Shown here piece after piece: positions 26,001 through 36,142 of a stretch of DNA of 55,340 nt (position 1 is its first letter; every line of letters begins with the position of its first letter). Source of the stretch: Atopobiaceae bacterium (GTDB taxonomy: Bacteria > Actinomycetota > Coriobacteriia > Coriobacteriales > Atopobiaceae); contig CADFJN010000017.1 of NCBI GenBank assembly GCA_902834555.1, positions 1-55,340 on the forward strand, read 5' to 3'. Under the pieces are notes generated by a model. It ran no database searches and was not told where the DNA came from. It saw only the letters and a program-made list of their open reading frames with translations. Made by a program: the position numbers and the translations under genes.

Positions 26001-26610
26001 GAACGAGGTCGCAATGGACGAGTACATCCGCCTGAAGCAGCGTGCGGACTACATTGGCGAGCAGGTCGCAGACCTCGAGGCCGCCCGCGTGGCGCTCAAG
26101 AAGATCAACGCTGCCATCGACCGCAAGATGCGCAACAGGTTCCTCGTGGTCTTTGACAAAGTGAACGAGAACTTCTCGGAAATCTTCTCGATGCTCTTCC
26201 CGGGCGGCCACGCCCACATCGAGATGACCGACCCGGACAACCTCTCCGAGACGGGCATCGAGATCGTGGCGCAGCCCAGGGGCAAGCGCATCACCAAGAT
26301 GTCGCTCATGTCCGGCGGCGAGAAGTCCCTCACGGCGCTGGCGCTGCTCTTTGCCGTCTACAAGACGCGCACGGTGCCCTTCTACGTGTTCGACGAGGTT
26401 GAGGCCGCGCTCGACGACTCCAACCTCTCCAAGCTCCTTGACGCCATCGAGCAGCTCAAGGACACGACGCAGCTCATTGTCATCTCGCACCAGAGAAGGA
26501 CGATGGAGCAGGCCGACGTCCTCTACGGCGTCTCCATGCAGGCCGACGGCGTGAGCCACGTCGTCTCTCAGCGCCTCGACAAGGCGACTGGAAAGGTGGT
26601 CGATGCCTGA
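23068..26610 (+). CDS. smc: chromosome segregation protein SMC
   Basis: The 1180-residue condensin ATPase. Walker A GPNGSGKSN occupies residues 31-39, two long coiled coils flank a hinge (about 520-660), and the C-terminal head has signature LMSGGEKSLTAL (about 1079) and Walker B FYVFDEVEAALDDSN (about 1107). TTG is the start, with GAGAGGACC upstream, as the N-terminus MYLKSLTLKGFKSF is standard. Its stop overlaps ftsY by one base. The ScpA/ScpB partners are not in the window. Confidence 0.96.
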   Translation: MYLKSLTLKGFKSFADRTSMSFDPGLNVVVGPNGSGKSNVSDAILWVLGEQSAKMLRGQAMEDVIFSGSSARPAVGVAEVTLVLDNSDHTLPIDFSEVGITRRMYRSGESEYLINGAPARLMDVQDILHDSGLGKDTHSIISQGKLDSILQSRPEERRELIEEAADISKHRRRKERSLRKLSSMDDNLARAKVVEREINRQLKPLERQVDKAKRAHDITERLTELRTQLAVDDLRRLQASYGTLSARGREADAAVELAQYRLDEKSAELEKYQSLLEQKGLFVGDLGEQRRRMQDILGRMDSDMRLLEEKGKNMVSRLSEMRMQLSTMRKQRADVTEEHERVAGDLSDARVRQRELEEGMDALSKASREAVAHRRELEDALSKRQSDERQARAEADRETLAFAKLEDQISNAEVEDGMYKSRLEQVAETLATTEEALAERGERKARLEEQLADARAKAEELAGTIVEAQAALKHARDEERSARTKLSSSEATLSALRSVDANVEKASPLVEAVSRGQAASLVECRLADLIDADEATESLVERLLGDDLAAFVVASAADAGTLAASALSQGRAEGRATVVFREAVPAAVAAEGAPGEALISHLRVSDAARPLLTALLGDIRLVGSAEEAIRAHQAMPALTYVTQDGVTVTPDGRCVVGTAPSTEAGALERKRRIRALEEGMGELRASLGAATEAVSAAEAALAASRDGAAAAKGDVARLSGELSSVTSEMGRLDAQRQRAADEQRQVTRQRDAASERAADARSHIEEHKAAAAAARAKAEELAGGLGDLRTQHDEAVRAQGKASHELSDARLELAMAKERAKNLSSRERELANRKHDLDARIVATEEGSRALEVVRLRVDPLHDRYDAIRTRALDWAARLKDRASLAEADSDSLKRTIGDAKSAVNDATAELTRARDVASAVKVDLGRLEVQVQNAIDAIQATGAVLDEALSLPAPDDREAAEREADQLESQLASIGPVNEVAMDEYIRLKQRADYIGEQVADLEAARVALKKINAAIDRKMRNRFLVVFDKVNENFSEIFSMLFPGGHAHIEMTDPDNLSETGIEIVAQPRGKRITKMSLMSGGEKSLTALALLFAVYKTRTVPFYVFDEVEAALDDSNLSKLLDAIEQLKDTTQLIVISHQRRTMEQADVLYGVSMQADGVSHVVSQRLDKATGKVVDA

Positions 26611-27512
26611 TGGGCTTCTTCGACAGGCTGAAAAGCGGCCTCTCGCGCTCTCGCGAGGCCATCAACGAGATTTTCTACATGGGCGGGGAGGTCGACGAGG
26701 ACTTCTGGGAGGACCTCGAGGACACGCTCGTGATGGGCGACATGGGCGGCGAGCTTGCCATGCGCGTGACCGACGACCTGCGAGAGCAGGCCGCGCGCGA
26801 GAACCTCACCCGCGCGGACCAGCTGCGCGACGCCCTGGCGCGTCGTCTTGCCCAGGAGTTCCGCACGGCCGACCGCGACCCCTTCGAGGACGTGCCCTCG
26901 TGCGTCCTCTTTGTGGGCATCAACGGTGCCGGCAAGACCACCACGGTGGGCAAGCTCGCCGGTCGCGCCCGTGGCGAGGGCAAGAGCTGCCTCATCGGCG
27001 GTGCCGATACCTTCCGTGCCGCGGCCATCGAGCAGCTCGAGGTGTGGGGTACGCGCGCGGGCGTGGACGTCATCACCCGCGAGCGCGGGGCGGACCCGGC
27101 GAGCGTCTGCTACGACGTGGTCGAGGAGGCCGAGAAGCGCGGCACGCAGCTGGTGCTCATTGACACGGCAGGACGCCTGCACACCTCGTCCGACCTCATG
27201 CGCGAGCTTGCAAAGGTGGTCAACGTCACCCGCAAGCGCTGCACCTCCATGCCGGTCACCGTTGTCCTTGTGATTGACGCCACCACCGGCCAGAACGGCC
27301 TTGCGCAGGCCAAGGAGTTCAACGACGCCCTGGACCTCGACGGGCTTATCGTCACCAAGCTTGACGGCACCGCCAAGGGCGGCATCGCGCTTGCGATCTC
27401 TGACCAGCTGGGGCTTCCCATCTACCGCATTGGCGTGGGAGAGTCCATCGACGACCTTGAGACCTTCGACGCGCTCGACTTCTGCCGTGCGCTCGTTGGG
27501 GAAGGAAAGTAG
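26610..27512 (+). CDS. ftsY: signal recognition particle receptor FtsY
   Basis: The 300-residue SRP-GTPase that docks ribosome-SRP complexes at the membrane. It has the N-domain helices, then G1 GINGAGKTTTVGKLA (about 103), DTAGRLH (G3, about 184) and TKLDGTAKGG (G4, about 249). The acidic N-terminal A domain of E. coli is absent, as in many Gram-positives. It overlaps smc and precedes ffh by 2 bases, making the SRP pair co-translated. Confidence 0.96.
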   Translation: MGFFDRLKSGLSRSREAINEIFYMGGEVDEDFWEDLEDTLVMGDMGGELAMRVTDDLREQAARENLTRADQLRDALARRLAQEFRTADRDPFEDVPSCVLFVGINGAGKTTTVGKLAGRARGEGKSCLIGGADTFRAAAIEQLEVWGTRAGVDVITRERGADPASVCYDVVEEAEKRGTQLVLIDTAGRLHTSSDLMRELAKVVNVTRKRCTSMPVTVVLVIDATTGQNGLAQAKEFNDALDLDGLIVTKLDGTAKGGIALAISDQLGLPIYRIGVGESIDDLETFDALDFCRALVGEGK

Positions 27513-27514
27513 CC

Positions 27515-28900
27515 ATGTTCAACAGCCTCTCCGAACGCCTCCAGGACACCTTTGACAAGCTCCGCGGCAAGGGCAAGCTCACCGAGGCCGACATCAACGT
27601 GGCCATGCGCGAGATCCGCATGGCCCTGCTCGAGGCCGACGTCAACTTCCGCGTGGTCAAGGACTTTGTCGCCTCCTGCAAGGAGAAGTGCCTCACGGCC
27701 GAGGTCCTGGACTCGCTCACGCCTGCGCAGAACGTGGTGCGCATCGTGCTCGACCAGCTCACCGAGCTTCTCGGCACCACCGAGTCCAAGCTCGTGCTGG
27801 CGCAGAACCGCACGCCCAACGTGATCATGCTCGTGGGCCTGCAGGGCTCGGGCAAGACCACGGCCGCGGCCAAGCTCGCCTATCTCTTGAAGGGCCAGGG
27901 CCACTCTCCGCTGCTTGCCGCCTGCGACACGCACCGTCCCGCAGCTGCCGACCAACTTGCCACCCTTGGTACCGAGATTGGCGTGCCGGTCTATCGCGGT
28001 GACGGCAAGGACGCGGTCAAGGTTGCCTCCGAGTCCATCCACGAGGCTGTCGATCACCTGAACGACATCGTGATTGTGGATACCGCTGGCCGCCTTCAGA
28101 TCGACGAGGAGATGATGCAGGAGGCGGTCGCCATCAAGCAGGCCGTCAAGCCCGACCAGATCCTCATGGTGGTCGACGCCATGACCGGCCAGGACATCGT
28201 GAACGTGGTTCAAACCTTCGCCGAGCGCGTGGACTTCGATGGTGTCATCATGTCCAAGCTCGATGGCGACGCCCGCGGTGGCGGCGCACTCTCCGTACGT
28301 GCGGTGACGGGCAAGCCCATCAAGTTTGTCTCGATGGGCGAGAAGCCCGACTCGCTCGAGGTCTTCCACCCCGACCGCATGGCCAAGCGCATTCTGGGCA
28401 TGGGCGACGTCTACGGCATCATCGAGCAGGCCCAGAAGGTGGCCGACCAGGAGCAGATTGACGCCGCCGAGCGCATGCTGCGCGAGGGCTTCACGATGGA
28501 CGACCTTCTCGGCCAGATGCAGCAGATCAGGAAGATGGGAGGCCTGGCCAAGATTATCTCGGCGCTGCCCGGCGGCGAGCGTGCGATGGCGCAGCAGGGT
28601 GGTATCGACGAGAGCTCGCTCTCGCGCATCGAGGCCATGATTCGCTCCATGACCAAGGAGGAGCGCGCGCGGCCAAAGATCATCAACGGCCAGCGCAGGA
28701 AGCGCATTGCGGCGGGCTCCGGGCGCAGCGTCCAGGAGGTCAACCAGCTCCTCAAGCAGTGGGGCGAGATGAACAAGATGATGAGCAAGATGCGCGCTGC
28801 CACCCAGGGCGGCAGCAAGAAGCAGCGCCGCCAGATGCAGTCAATGATGCGCAACATGGGCATGGGCGGTGGCATGGGTGGCCGCGGCTGGGGCATGTAG
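27515..28900 (+). CDS. ffh: signal recognition particle protein Ffh
   Basis: The 461-residue SRP54. NG domain motifs: GLQGSGKTTAAAKLA (about 107), DTAGRLQ (about 188) and SKLDGDARGGGA (about 247). The M domain is methionine-rich and ends in a Gly/Met tail (MRNMGMGGGMGG) for 4.5S RNA and signal-peptide binding. It starts 2 bases after ftsY. The gene is followed by the structured repeat at 29022. Confidence 0.96.
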   Translation: MFNSLSERLQDTFDKLRGKGKLTEADINVAMREIRMALLEADVNFRVVKDFVASCKEKCLTAEVLDSLTPAQNVVRIVLDQLTELLGTTESKLVLAQNRTPNVIMLVGLQGSGKTTAAAKLAYLLKGQGHSPLLAACDTHRPAAADQLATLGTEIGVPVYRGDGKDAVKVASESIHEAVDHLNDIVIVDTAGRLQIDEEMMQEAVAIKQAVKPDQILMVVDAMTGQDIVNVVQTFAERVDFDGVIMSKLDGDARGGGALSVRAVTGKPIKFVSMGEKPDSLEVFHPDRMAKRILGMGDVYGIIEQAQKVADQEQIDAAERMLREGFTMDDLLGQMQQIRKMGGLAKIISALPGGERAMAQQGGIDESSLSRIEAMIRSMTKEERARPKIINGQRRKRIAAGSGRSVQEVNQLLKQWGEMNKMMSKMRAATQGGSKKQRRQMQSMMRNMGMGGGMGGRGWGM

Positions 28901-29021
28901 CAGCGGCTTTCGCGTGTGGCCGCCGTGGCCTTCTCGGCTCCGGTGGCCGCTCTTCCTCCGCTACCGTTGCCCCCCGGCTGGTGGCCATCACTACCCCCAA
29001 TGCCACCCCCTTCTCGGATAA

Positions 29022-29090
29022 TAGCTCCTTTTCTTAATTAGGCTTCCCACCAACTGCGGAAACGTCGTCTGCGTTTAAGAAAAGGAGCTA
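29022..29090 (+). repeat. 37-nt-loop GNRA hairpin element, copy A
   Basis: A perfect 16-bp stem TAGCTCCTTTTCTTAA/TTAAGAAAAGGAGCTA encloses a 37-base loop with the core CTGCGGAAACG at 29054-29064, folding as a small GAAA-capped inner hairpin. Copies B (49292) and C (48974) have the same loop length and core. It lies in the gap between ffh and the convergent L,D-transpeptidase. The rest of the gap 28901-29234 holds only this and the TCATT hairpin at 29172. Confidence 0.75.
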
Positions 29091-29171
29091 ATCTCTGATA
29101 CGAAGAGACCCCCCTTGGCGCCCGAGACGACGCCGGAGAGGCACGTTGCCGCAGCCGTCACGTGCGAGAGA

Positions 29172-29203
29172 CCCCCTCCGGCGTCATTTGTCGCCGGAGG
29201 GGG
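29172..29203. repeat. TCATT-loop hairpin, copy 2
   Basis: A perfect 12-bp stem CCCCCTCCGGCG/CGCCGGAGGGGG around TCATTTGT. It may serve as a bidirectional terminator between ffh and the L,D-transpeptidase gene (no strong T-run on either side), and belongs to the family at 66, 47325 and 47447. Confidence 0.65.
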
Positions 29204-29234
29204 CTCCGTTTACTCCCCGCTGTATAAAACGCGG

Positions 29235-30698
29235 CTACTCGTGGATGATAACCACGTCGCCAACGTTGCACAGCGAGTAGAGCTGCTCTGCCTTCTCGTA
29301 CGAGAGATTGATGCAGCCGTGACTGCCGTTGGTGAGGTAGATGTCACCGCCAAAGGCGGAGCGCCACGGTGCATTGTGGAACCCCATGAGGTTGCCCACG
29401 ACGCCCATCCAGAAGTCCACATGGCTGACCCACGCTGGGTTACCGGACTCGTCGTTGGGGCCAATGAGGGTGGAGGGGCTCTCCTTGTTGGTAATGGTCC
29501 ATGTTCCCTGCGTGGTGTCGTGCGAGAGACTCGGCTGGCCGGTCACGACGTCAGCCTCCCAGATAACGGAACCATCAGAGTCGAAGAAGATCGCATGCTG
29601 GTCGGAGATGTCCACGTCGATGAAGCGCGTGGGCCAGTCCTGCCCACCAGGGTTGTACGTTGCCGCAGTCTGGTAGCAGGGCAGCTCAAGCGTGGTGGGG
29701 GAACCGGCGGTGATGTTGTTGTAGATAGCCTGAGCCGCCTCGTCGCCGTTGATGGACCAGCCATAGACGCCGCCTGCAACCACGGACTCCTCGACGCCGT
29801 CCGGCCGCGTGTAGGTGCGCGCCGTGCCAACGGAATCGGTCTTCTCAGAGAGGTCACCCTTTGCCCAGGTGGTGATGGCATCCTGGTTAAGCGTGACCGA
29901 GAGATCGTCTCCAATGGTGATCCACTGAGAGATGAGGTCGGCGCCAACTGTGGTGACCTCGGTCCCTGCAAGCGTGAGCTTTACGGTTGCGCCGAGCATG
30001 GCATTGGCGGTATTTACCGCAGCGTCAACGGACTCGCCGCCTTGGAGCGACTCGTCCCCCAGTTCGATGGAGGTTGCAAGCGAGCGGATCTTATCCTCAA
30101 TGAACTGCGCGGCACGTTCCTGGTCGATGCGGTTTGCCTGCGCCGTTTCAGATGCCACGTATGTCTTGTTCTCTGCATCGTAGGTGATGCCCGTACTGCT
30201 GGACCCACCGTCGCCTGCGGTGACCGCGCTCACTGCGTTGGCAAGGGCTGCCGAGACGGCGTTTGCATCAAGGCTGGTGTAGGTGGAGTCATCTCCGGTC
30301 GAGAGGTTCTGTGCCCTCTGCTGTGCAAGCTCAACGGGCCACGCCCAGGGGTGCTGCTGGGCTATGGCGGCGCGTGCCGCGCTCTCTCCGTCATAGGCGA
30401 GAGAAACGTCGGTGGCCGTAAGGTTAAAGGAGATGCCGTCACCAGAGACGCTTGCCTTCCACCCAGACGTCTTAGCGGAAGAGAGCGTGCTAGCAACATC
30501 GGCCACGCTCATAAGCGAGACATCCTGGCCGTCAACGCTGATCGATGGCATGAAGAAGAAGTTGAAGTACGCAACGCCGCCAAAGTAGGTGGCGAGAAGC
30601 ACAGCGAGAATGACAAAAAGAGCAATGACGGGGCCGCGGCTATGACGCTTCTTCTTGGGCGTTTGAGCGAAGTGTCCGCCCCGCTTGGACTGTTCCAT
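29235..30698 (-). CDS. membrane-anchored L,D-transpeptidase (YkuD) with PG-binding domain
   Basis: A 487-residue envelope enzyme that would make 3-3 cross-links or attach proteins to peptidoglycan. A basic cytoplasmic N-terminus is followed by one membrane helix (about 25-50: GPVIALFVILAVLLATYFGG), a long extracellular region of two repeat-like domains (about 50-350, PG-binding-4/VanW-type) and the YkuD domain with GSHGCINLS at the C-terminus (catalytic Cys about 462, His 460). It has the hallmark downstream His. Likely works with the deacetylase at 9780 in wall maturation. Confidence 0.9.
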   Translation of the reverse strand: MEQSKRGGHFAQTPKKKRHSRGPVIALFVILAVLLATYFGGVAYFNFFFMPSISVDGQDVSLMSVADVASTLSSAKTSGWKASVSGDGISFNLTATDVSLAYDGESAARAAIAQQHPWAWPVELAQQRAQNLSTGDDSTYTSLDANAVSAALANAVSAVTAGDGGSSSTGITYDAENKTYVASETAQANRIDQERAAQFIEDKIRSLATSIELGDESLQGGESVDAAVNTANAMLGATVKLTLAGTEVTTVGADLISQWITIGDDLSVTLNQDAITTWAKGDLSEKTDSVGTARTYTRPDGVEESVVAGGVYGWSINGDEAAQAIYNNITAGSPTTLELPCYQTAATYNPGGQDWPTRFIDVDISDQHAIFFDSDGSVIWEADVVTGQPSLSHDTTQGTWTITNKESPSTLIGPNDESGNPAWVSHVDFWMGVVGNLMGFHNAPWRSAFGGDIYLTNGSHGCINLSYEKAEQLYSLCNVGDVVIIHE

Positions 30699-30844
30699 GG
30701 TAATGGCTGTCTTCCCCTCGATATTGGACGGTGGGCCGCCTCAGTATGCGTGTCATGTTTGACTATAGTAGCCCAGGGTGGCCAACTGGCCTGACCGCAG
30801 AGTCCGTACGAGAAAAAGCTTCAAAGGAACTATCAACGTGAGTT

Positions 30845-30882
30845 CGAGGTCCCGGCAAGCAGACGAGGTCCCGGCAAGCAGA
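30845..30882 (+). repeat. 19-bp direct tandem duplication in a leader
   Basis: The unit CGAGGTCCCGGCAAGCAGA is repeated twice without a break, ending just before the ribosome site GAAGGAGAGG of the SpoU methylase gene. Confidence 0.85.
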
Positions 30883-30904
30883 CGAGAAGGAGAGGTCGAT
30901 TTAC

Positions 30905-31729
30905 GTGAGCATGCAGGTGACGCGCATCGAGAGCGCAGGAGACTCGCGGCTCGACGCTTACGTCCGGCTTACGGACCGCCGGCTCAGAAACAAGCTGGAA
31001 CCCGAGAAGGCCGTGCTCATCGCCGAATCGCGACTGGTGGTGGAGGTTGCCCTGGACGAAGGCCTTGAGCCTCTCTCGTTTCTTGTCGATGACGCTAGGC
31101 TGGAGTCCTGCGCAGACCTGATCGAGCGCGCGGGATGCGTGGCCTACGTCCTGCCCCACGACCAGATGGAGCAACTCACCGGCTTCAACGTGAACAGGGG
31201 ACTGCTCTGTGCCATGCGCCGACCGCGGCCGCGAACCGTTGACCAGGCACTTCTCGGCGCGCGCCACGTTGCCGTTCTGGAGGACCTCGTCGACGTGACC
31301 AATGTGGGGGCGGTATTCCGCTCGGCGGCTGCCCTTGGCGCAGATGCCGTGCTCCTTTCGCCGCGCTGCGCAGATCCCCTGGGCAGGCGCGCCGTGCGCG
31401 TCTCAATGGGGACGGTCTTCCAGGTGCCGTGGGCGCGCGTCGACGCCGGAGCGTGGCCGGCAGGGATCGTGGCCGACCTTCGCGGCAGGGGCTTTACGTG
31501 CCTTTCCATGGCGCTTGAGGAGGGCGCCGTGCCCATCGACGACCCGGGGCTGGCCTCTGCCGAGAAGGTCGCGCTCTTCTTTGGGTGTGAGGGCTACGGG
31601 CTTACGCGGGCAACGCTTGATGCCGTTGGGCGCTCCGTCATCATCCCCATGTCGAACGGGGTCGACTCTCTCAACGTTGCCGCGTCCTCTGCGGTTGCGT
31701 TCTGGGAGCTCTTCTCGCGCCGACGGTAG
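30905..31729 (+). CDS. SpoU-family RNA 2'-O-methyltransferase
   Basis: The 274-residue SPOUT (trefoil-knot) RNA methylase has an N-terminal substrate-binding domain (about 1-100) and the knotted SAM domain with VTNVGAVFRSAAALGAD, FGCEGYGL (about 227) and MSNGVDSLNVAASSAVAF. The exact rRNA/tRNA target cannot be read. GTG 30905 is spaced well from AGGAGAGG; an ATG 6 bases later is a close alternative. The leader has a 19-bp tandem duplication (30845-30882). Confidence 0.88.
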   Translation: MSMQVTRIESAGDSRLDAYVRLTDRRLRNKLEPEKAVLIAESRLVVEVALDEGLEPLSFLVDDARLESCADLIERAGCVAYVLPHDQMEQLTGFNVNRGLLCAMRRPRPRTVDQALLGARHVAVLEDLVDVTNVGAVFRSAAALGADAVLLSPRCADPLGRRAVRVSMGTVFQVPWARVDAGAWPAGIVADLRGRGFTCLSMALEEGAVPIDDPGLASAEKVALFFGCEGYGLTRATLDAVGRSVIIPMSNGVDSLNVAASSAVAFWELFSRRR

Positions 31730-31730
31730 G

Positions 31731-31772
31731 GAAAGCGCCGAGAAGAAAGCGCCGAGAAGAAAGCGCCGAGAA
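31731..31772 (+). repeat. three 14-bp tandem copies
   Basis: GAAAGCGCCGAGAA occurs three times head-to-tail directly after the methylase stop (TAG 31727-31729), then ATTATTGCGCGTTTTTC follows. Confidence 0.85.
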
Positions 31773-31889
31773 ATTATTGCGCGTTTTTCTTGACAAACGT
31801 ATTGTTTGCCAAGTTGTTTAGATTTTTCCCAGGAAAAACGTTCAATAATTCCAGTCACAAAGCGCTCTGTCGGCACCCGGGACCCACCT
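31773..31889 (+). promoter_or_regulatory. A+T-rich upstream region of fbp
   Basis: It contains a consensus-like TTGACA (31790-31795) inside the hairpin CTTGACAAAC/GTTTGCCAAG (31789-31813, one mismatch) and a second hairpin TTTTTCC/GGAAAAA (about 31825-31840). A matching -10 is unclear; the fbp promoter is likely here. Confidence 0.4.
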
Positions 31890-31961
31890 GCCCAGGCGCT
31901 TCGGGATCCTTTGCCCCAAGCTCCTGCCCAGGCGTTTCGGGCTCCTTTACCCCAAGCTCCT
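31890..31961 (+). repeat. 36-bp tandem duplication upstream of fbp
   Basis: Two adjacent 36-bp units match at 33 of 36 positions. The unit length is a multiple of three and, in the fbp frame, encodes repeats such as PAQALRDPLPQA, but the first good start with a ribosome site is downstream at 32064. Confidence 0.8.
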
Positions 31962-32063
31962 CCCACCCCAAGTAGCTCCCGGGCGTCTCGCCGAATTCAC
32001 GCCGTTGCCCCCGGGGGCACGGTGCAGACTAGAACAATGCAACCGTCTGAGGGAGACAACTAC

Positions 32064-33959
32064 ATGCAGGAGACAGACCCCGCCCAGCTCAAGTACCTCG
32101 AGCTTCTCTCCGAGAAGTTCCCTACCACGCAGGCCGCGTTCACCGAGATCATCAACCTCGAGGCCATCCTCAACCTGCCCAAGGGCACCGAGCACTTTGT
32201 CTCGGACGTCCATGGCGAGTATGAGGCCTTCGAGCACATCCTCAACAACTGCTCCGGCGTCATCCGCGAGCGCGTGGAGGAGATCTTCAATCTCGAGCTC
32301 ACGGCAAGCGAGCAGGCCGACCTCTGCACGCTCGTTTACTACCCAACGGAGAAGCTCCGACGTCTGCGCGAGGAGGGTACGGCAACCAGCGAGTGGTATG
32401 CCATCACGCTTATGCGGCTCGTGCGTCTCGCCCGGCGCCTCTCAGGCTCGTACACCCGCTCAAAGGTGCGCAAGGCCATGCCCGTGGCCTATGCCTACAT
32501 CATTGACGAGCTGCTGCACATTTCACCGGACGAGCGGGAGGCCCGCCTTGCCTACCACCAGCGCATCATTGACACGATTATCGACACCGGCTCGGCAGAC
32601 GACTTCATCTGCTCGCTTGCGGCGCTCATCAAGCGCCTGGCCGTGGACCACATGCACCTTGTGGGTGACATCTTCGACCGAGGCCCGCATGCCGACAAGA
32701 TCTGCGACCGCCTCATGGGGTATCACTCGATAGACATTGAGTGGGGCAACCACGACATCGTGTGGATGGGCGCGGCCTCCGGCTCGCCCGCATGCCTGGC
32801 GGCCGTCATCCGCAACAACATCCACTACGACAGCCTCTCGATCCTCGAGAGTGCCTACGGCGTGAGTCTGCGCGAGCTGGCGCTCTTCTCGGAGGCAACC
32901 TATACGCAGGACGATGGCATGACGCCCATGGAGAAGGCTATCTCGGTCATTCTCTTCAAGCTCGAGGGACAGGTCATCATGCGCCATCCCAACTGGCACA
33001 TGGAGGACAGGCTCCTGCTTGGGCACGTGGATGCCGCGCGGGGCACCCTCGACCTCAACGGGAACACCTATGAGATGCGCACGCGTGACTTCCCCACGCT
33101 CGATCCGGCGCACCCGTACGAGCTCTCGGAGGACGAGAAGCGCGTGATGGACGGCCTCATGGACGCGGTGCGCTCCTCTGACAAGCTGCGCGCCCACATA
33201 GGCTTCCTCTACGACCACGGCTCCGCCTACCTGGTTCGCAACGGCAACGCGATCTTCCACGCCTGCGTGCCCATGAACGAGGATGGCACCTTCTGCGCCG
33301 TGCGCCACCAGGACCGGCTCCTCGCCGGTCGCGAGTACTACGACTACGCCGACCGCCTTGCGCGCCAGGCATGGCACGAGCACGACCAGGTCTCGCTCGA
33401 CTGGATGTGGTACCTCTGGTGCGGGCGCTACTCTCCGCTCTCGGGGCGGGTGGTGAAGACCTTCGAGCGCACCTACCTCACCGATCGCTCCACTTGGCAG
33501 GAGCCGCGCGACCCCTATTTCAGGCTCACCGAGAAGCCCGAGGTGGCGCGGCGCATCCTCACGGAGTTTGGGGCAGACCCAGTGCACGGCCACATCATCA
33601 ACGGCCACACCCCCGTGCACGCGGCGGACGGCGAGAGCCCCGTCAAGGCGGGCGGCCTTCTCGTGGTGATTGACGGGGGATTCTGCCAGGCCTACCACAA
33701 GACCACGGGCATCGCCGGCTACACCCTAATTTCGGACCCCAAGGGCATGCGCATCAAGGCGCACAGGCCCTTTGGTACCATCGCCGACGTGCTCGACCTC
33801 AACGCAGATATCGTGAGCGACGACGACCGCTTCGAGATCTACCCCAGTCCCAAGACCATTGGCGACACGGATACGGGAACCCAGATTCGCGGGCAGGTGA
33901 CAGACCTGAGGGCGCTTCTCGACGCATACCGTACCGGTCTTCTGCCCGAGAGGGGGTAG
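32064..33959 (+). CDS. fbp: fructose-1,6-bisphosphatase class III
   Basis: A 631-residue class III FBPase (Firmicutes/actinobacterial Fbp) that dephosphorylates fructose-1,6-bisphosphate in gluconeogenesis. The phosphoesterase motifs GDIFDRGPHA (about 202) and WGNHDIVWMG (about 227) hold the metal ligands; GHIINGHTPV and CQAYHKTTGIAGYTLI give the later motifs. The ATG at 32064 follows GAGGGAG; the open frame to 31806 is a low-complexity Pro/Ala stretch made from a tandem duplication and is probably untranslated. Confidence 0.92.
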   Translation: MQETDPAQLKYLELLSEKFPTTQAAFTEIINLEAILNLPKGTEHFVSDVHGEYEAFEHILNNCSGVIRERVEEIFNLELTASEQADLCTLVYYPTEKLRRLREEGTATSEWYAITLMRLVRLARRLSGSYTRSKVRKAMPVAYAYIIDELLHISPDEREARLAYHQRIIDTIIDTGSADDFICSLAALIKRLAVDHMHLVGDIFDRGPHADKICDRLMGYHSIDIEWGNHDIVWMGAASGSPACLAAVIRNNIHYDSLSILESAYGVSLRELALFSEATYTQDDGMTPMEKAISVILFKLEGQVIMRHPNWHMEDRLLLGHVDAARGTLDLNGNTYEMRTRDFPTLDPAHPYELSEDEKRVMDGLMDAVRSSDKLRAHIGFLYDHGSAYLVRNGNAIFHACVPMNEDGTFCAVRHQDRLLAGREYYDYADRLARQAWHEHDQVSLDWMWYLWCGRYSPLSGRVVKTFERTYLTDRSTWQEPRDPYFRLTEKPEVARRILTEFGADPVHGHIINGHTPVHAADGESPVKAGGLLVVIDGGFCQAYHKTTGIAGYTLISDPKGMRIKAHRPFGTIADVLDLNADIVSDDDRFEIYPSPKTIGDTDTGTQIRGQVTDLRALLDAYRTGLLPERG

Positions 33960-34094
33960 ACCCTCCCGCCGCACTCGGGAGTCCCCGTAACGTGCGGCAC
34001 CCGTGAATGGTTGATACACGTTACTAATGGATCCCCGGTAAATGGGTACGCTAGAGCCAGGTTCATGCACGGCACCGGACGAAAGGGTCCACAA

Positions 34095-35996
<1,902 letters not shown>

Positions 35997-36041
35997 GATG
36001 GCGGTTGGCCTCGAGAGGTAGCCTGCATCCCTTTGCCTTGC

Positions 36042-36080
36042 CACGGTGCCGCGCGGACGTGCCGTCCGTGCGGCACCGTG
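36042..36080 (+). terminator. 17-bp hairpin after ftsH
   Basis: CACGGTGCCGCGCGGAC pairs with GTCCGTGCGGCACCGTG (one G-U) around a 5-base loop, 46 bases after the ftsH stop. The following CTCTTCTC is only moderately T-rich. Confidence 0.7.
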
Positions 36081-36127
36081 CTCTTCTCGGGTGAAATCCG
36101 CCAGCGCTCGAAAGGGCACGGCGAACG

Positions 36128-36136
36128 TGCTATCAT
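36128..36136 (+). promoter_or_regulatory. extended -10 promoter of the ileS leader
   Basis: TGCTATCAT (extended -10) sits just upstream of the T-box leader; a -35 is not obvious. Confidence 0.5.
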
Positions 36137-36142
36137 GCAGCT

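Noticed and set aside
31806..32063. N-terminal extension of fbp (86 codons)
   Set aside because: Pro/Ala repeat from a tandem duplication, no ribosome site at its start, and class III FBPases begin near the chosen ATG.
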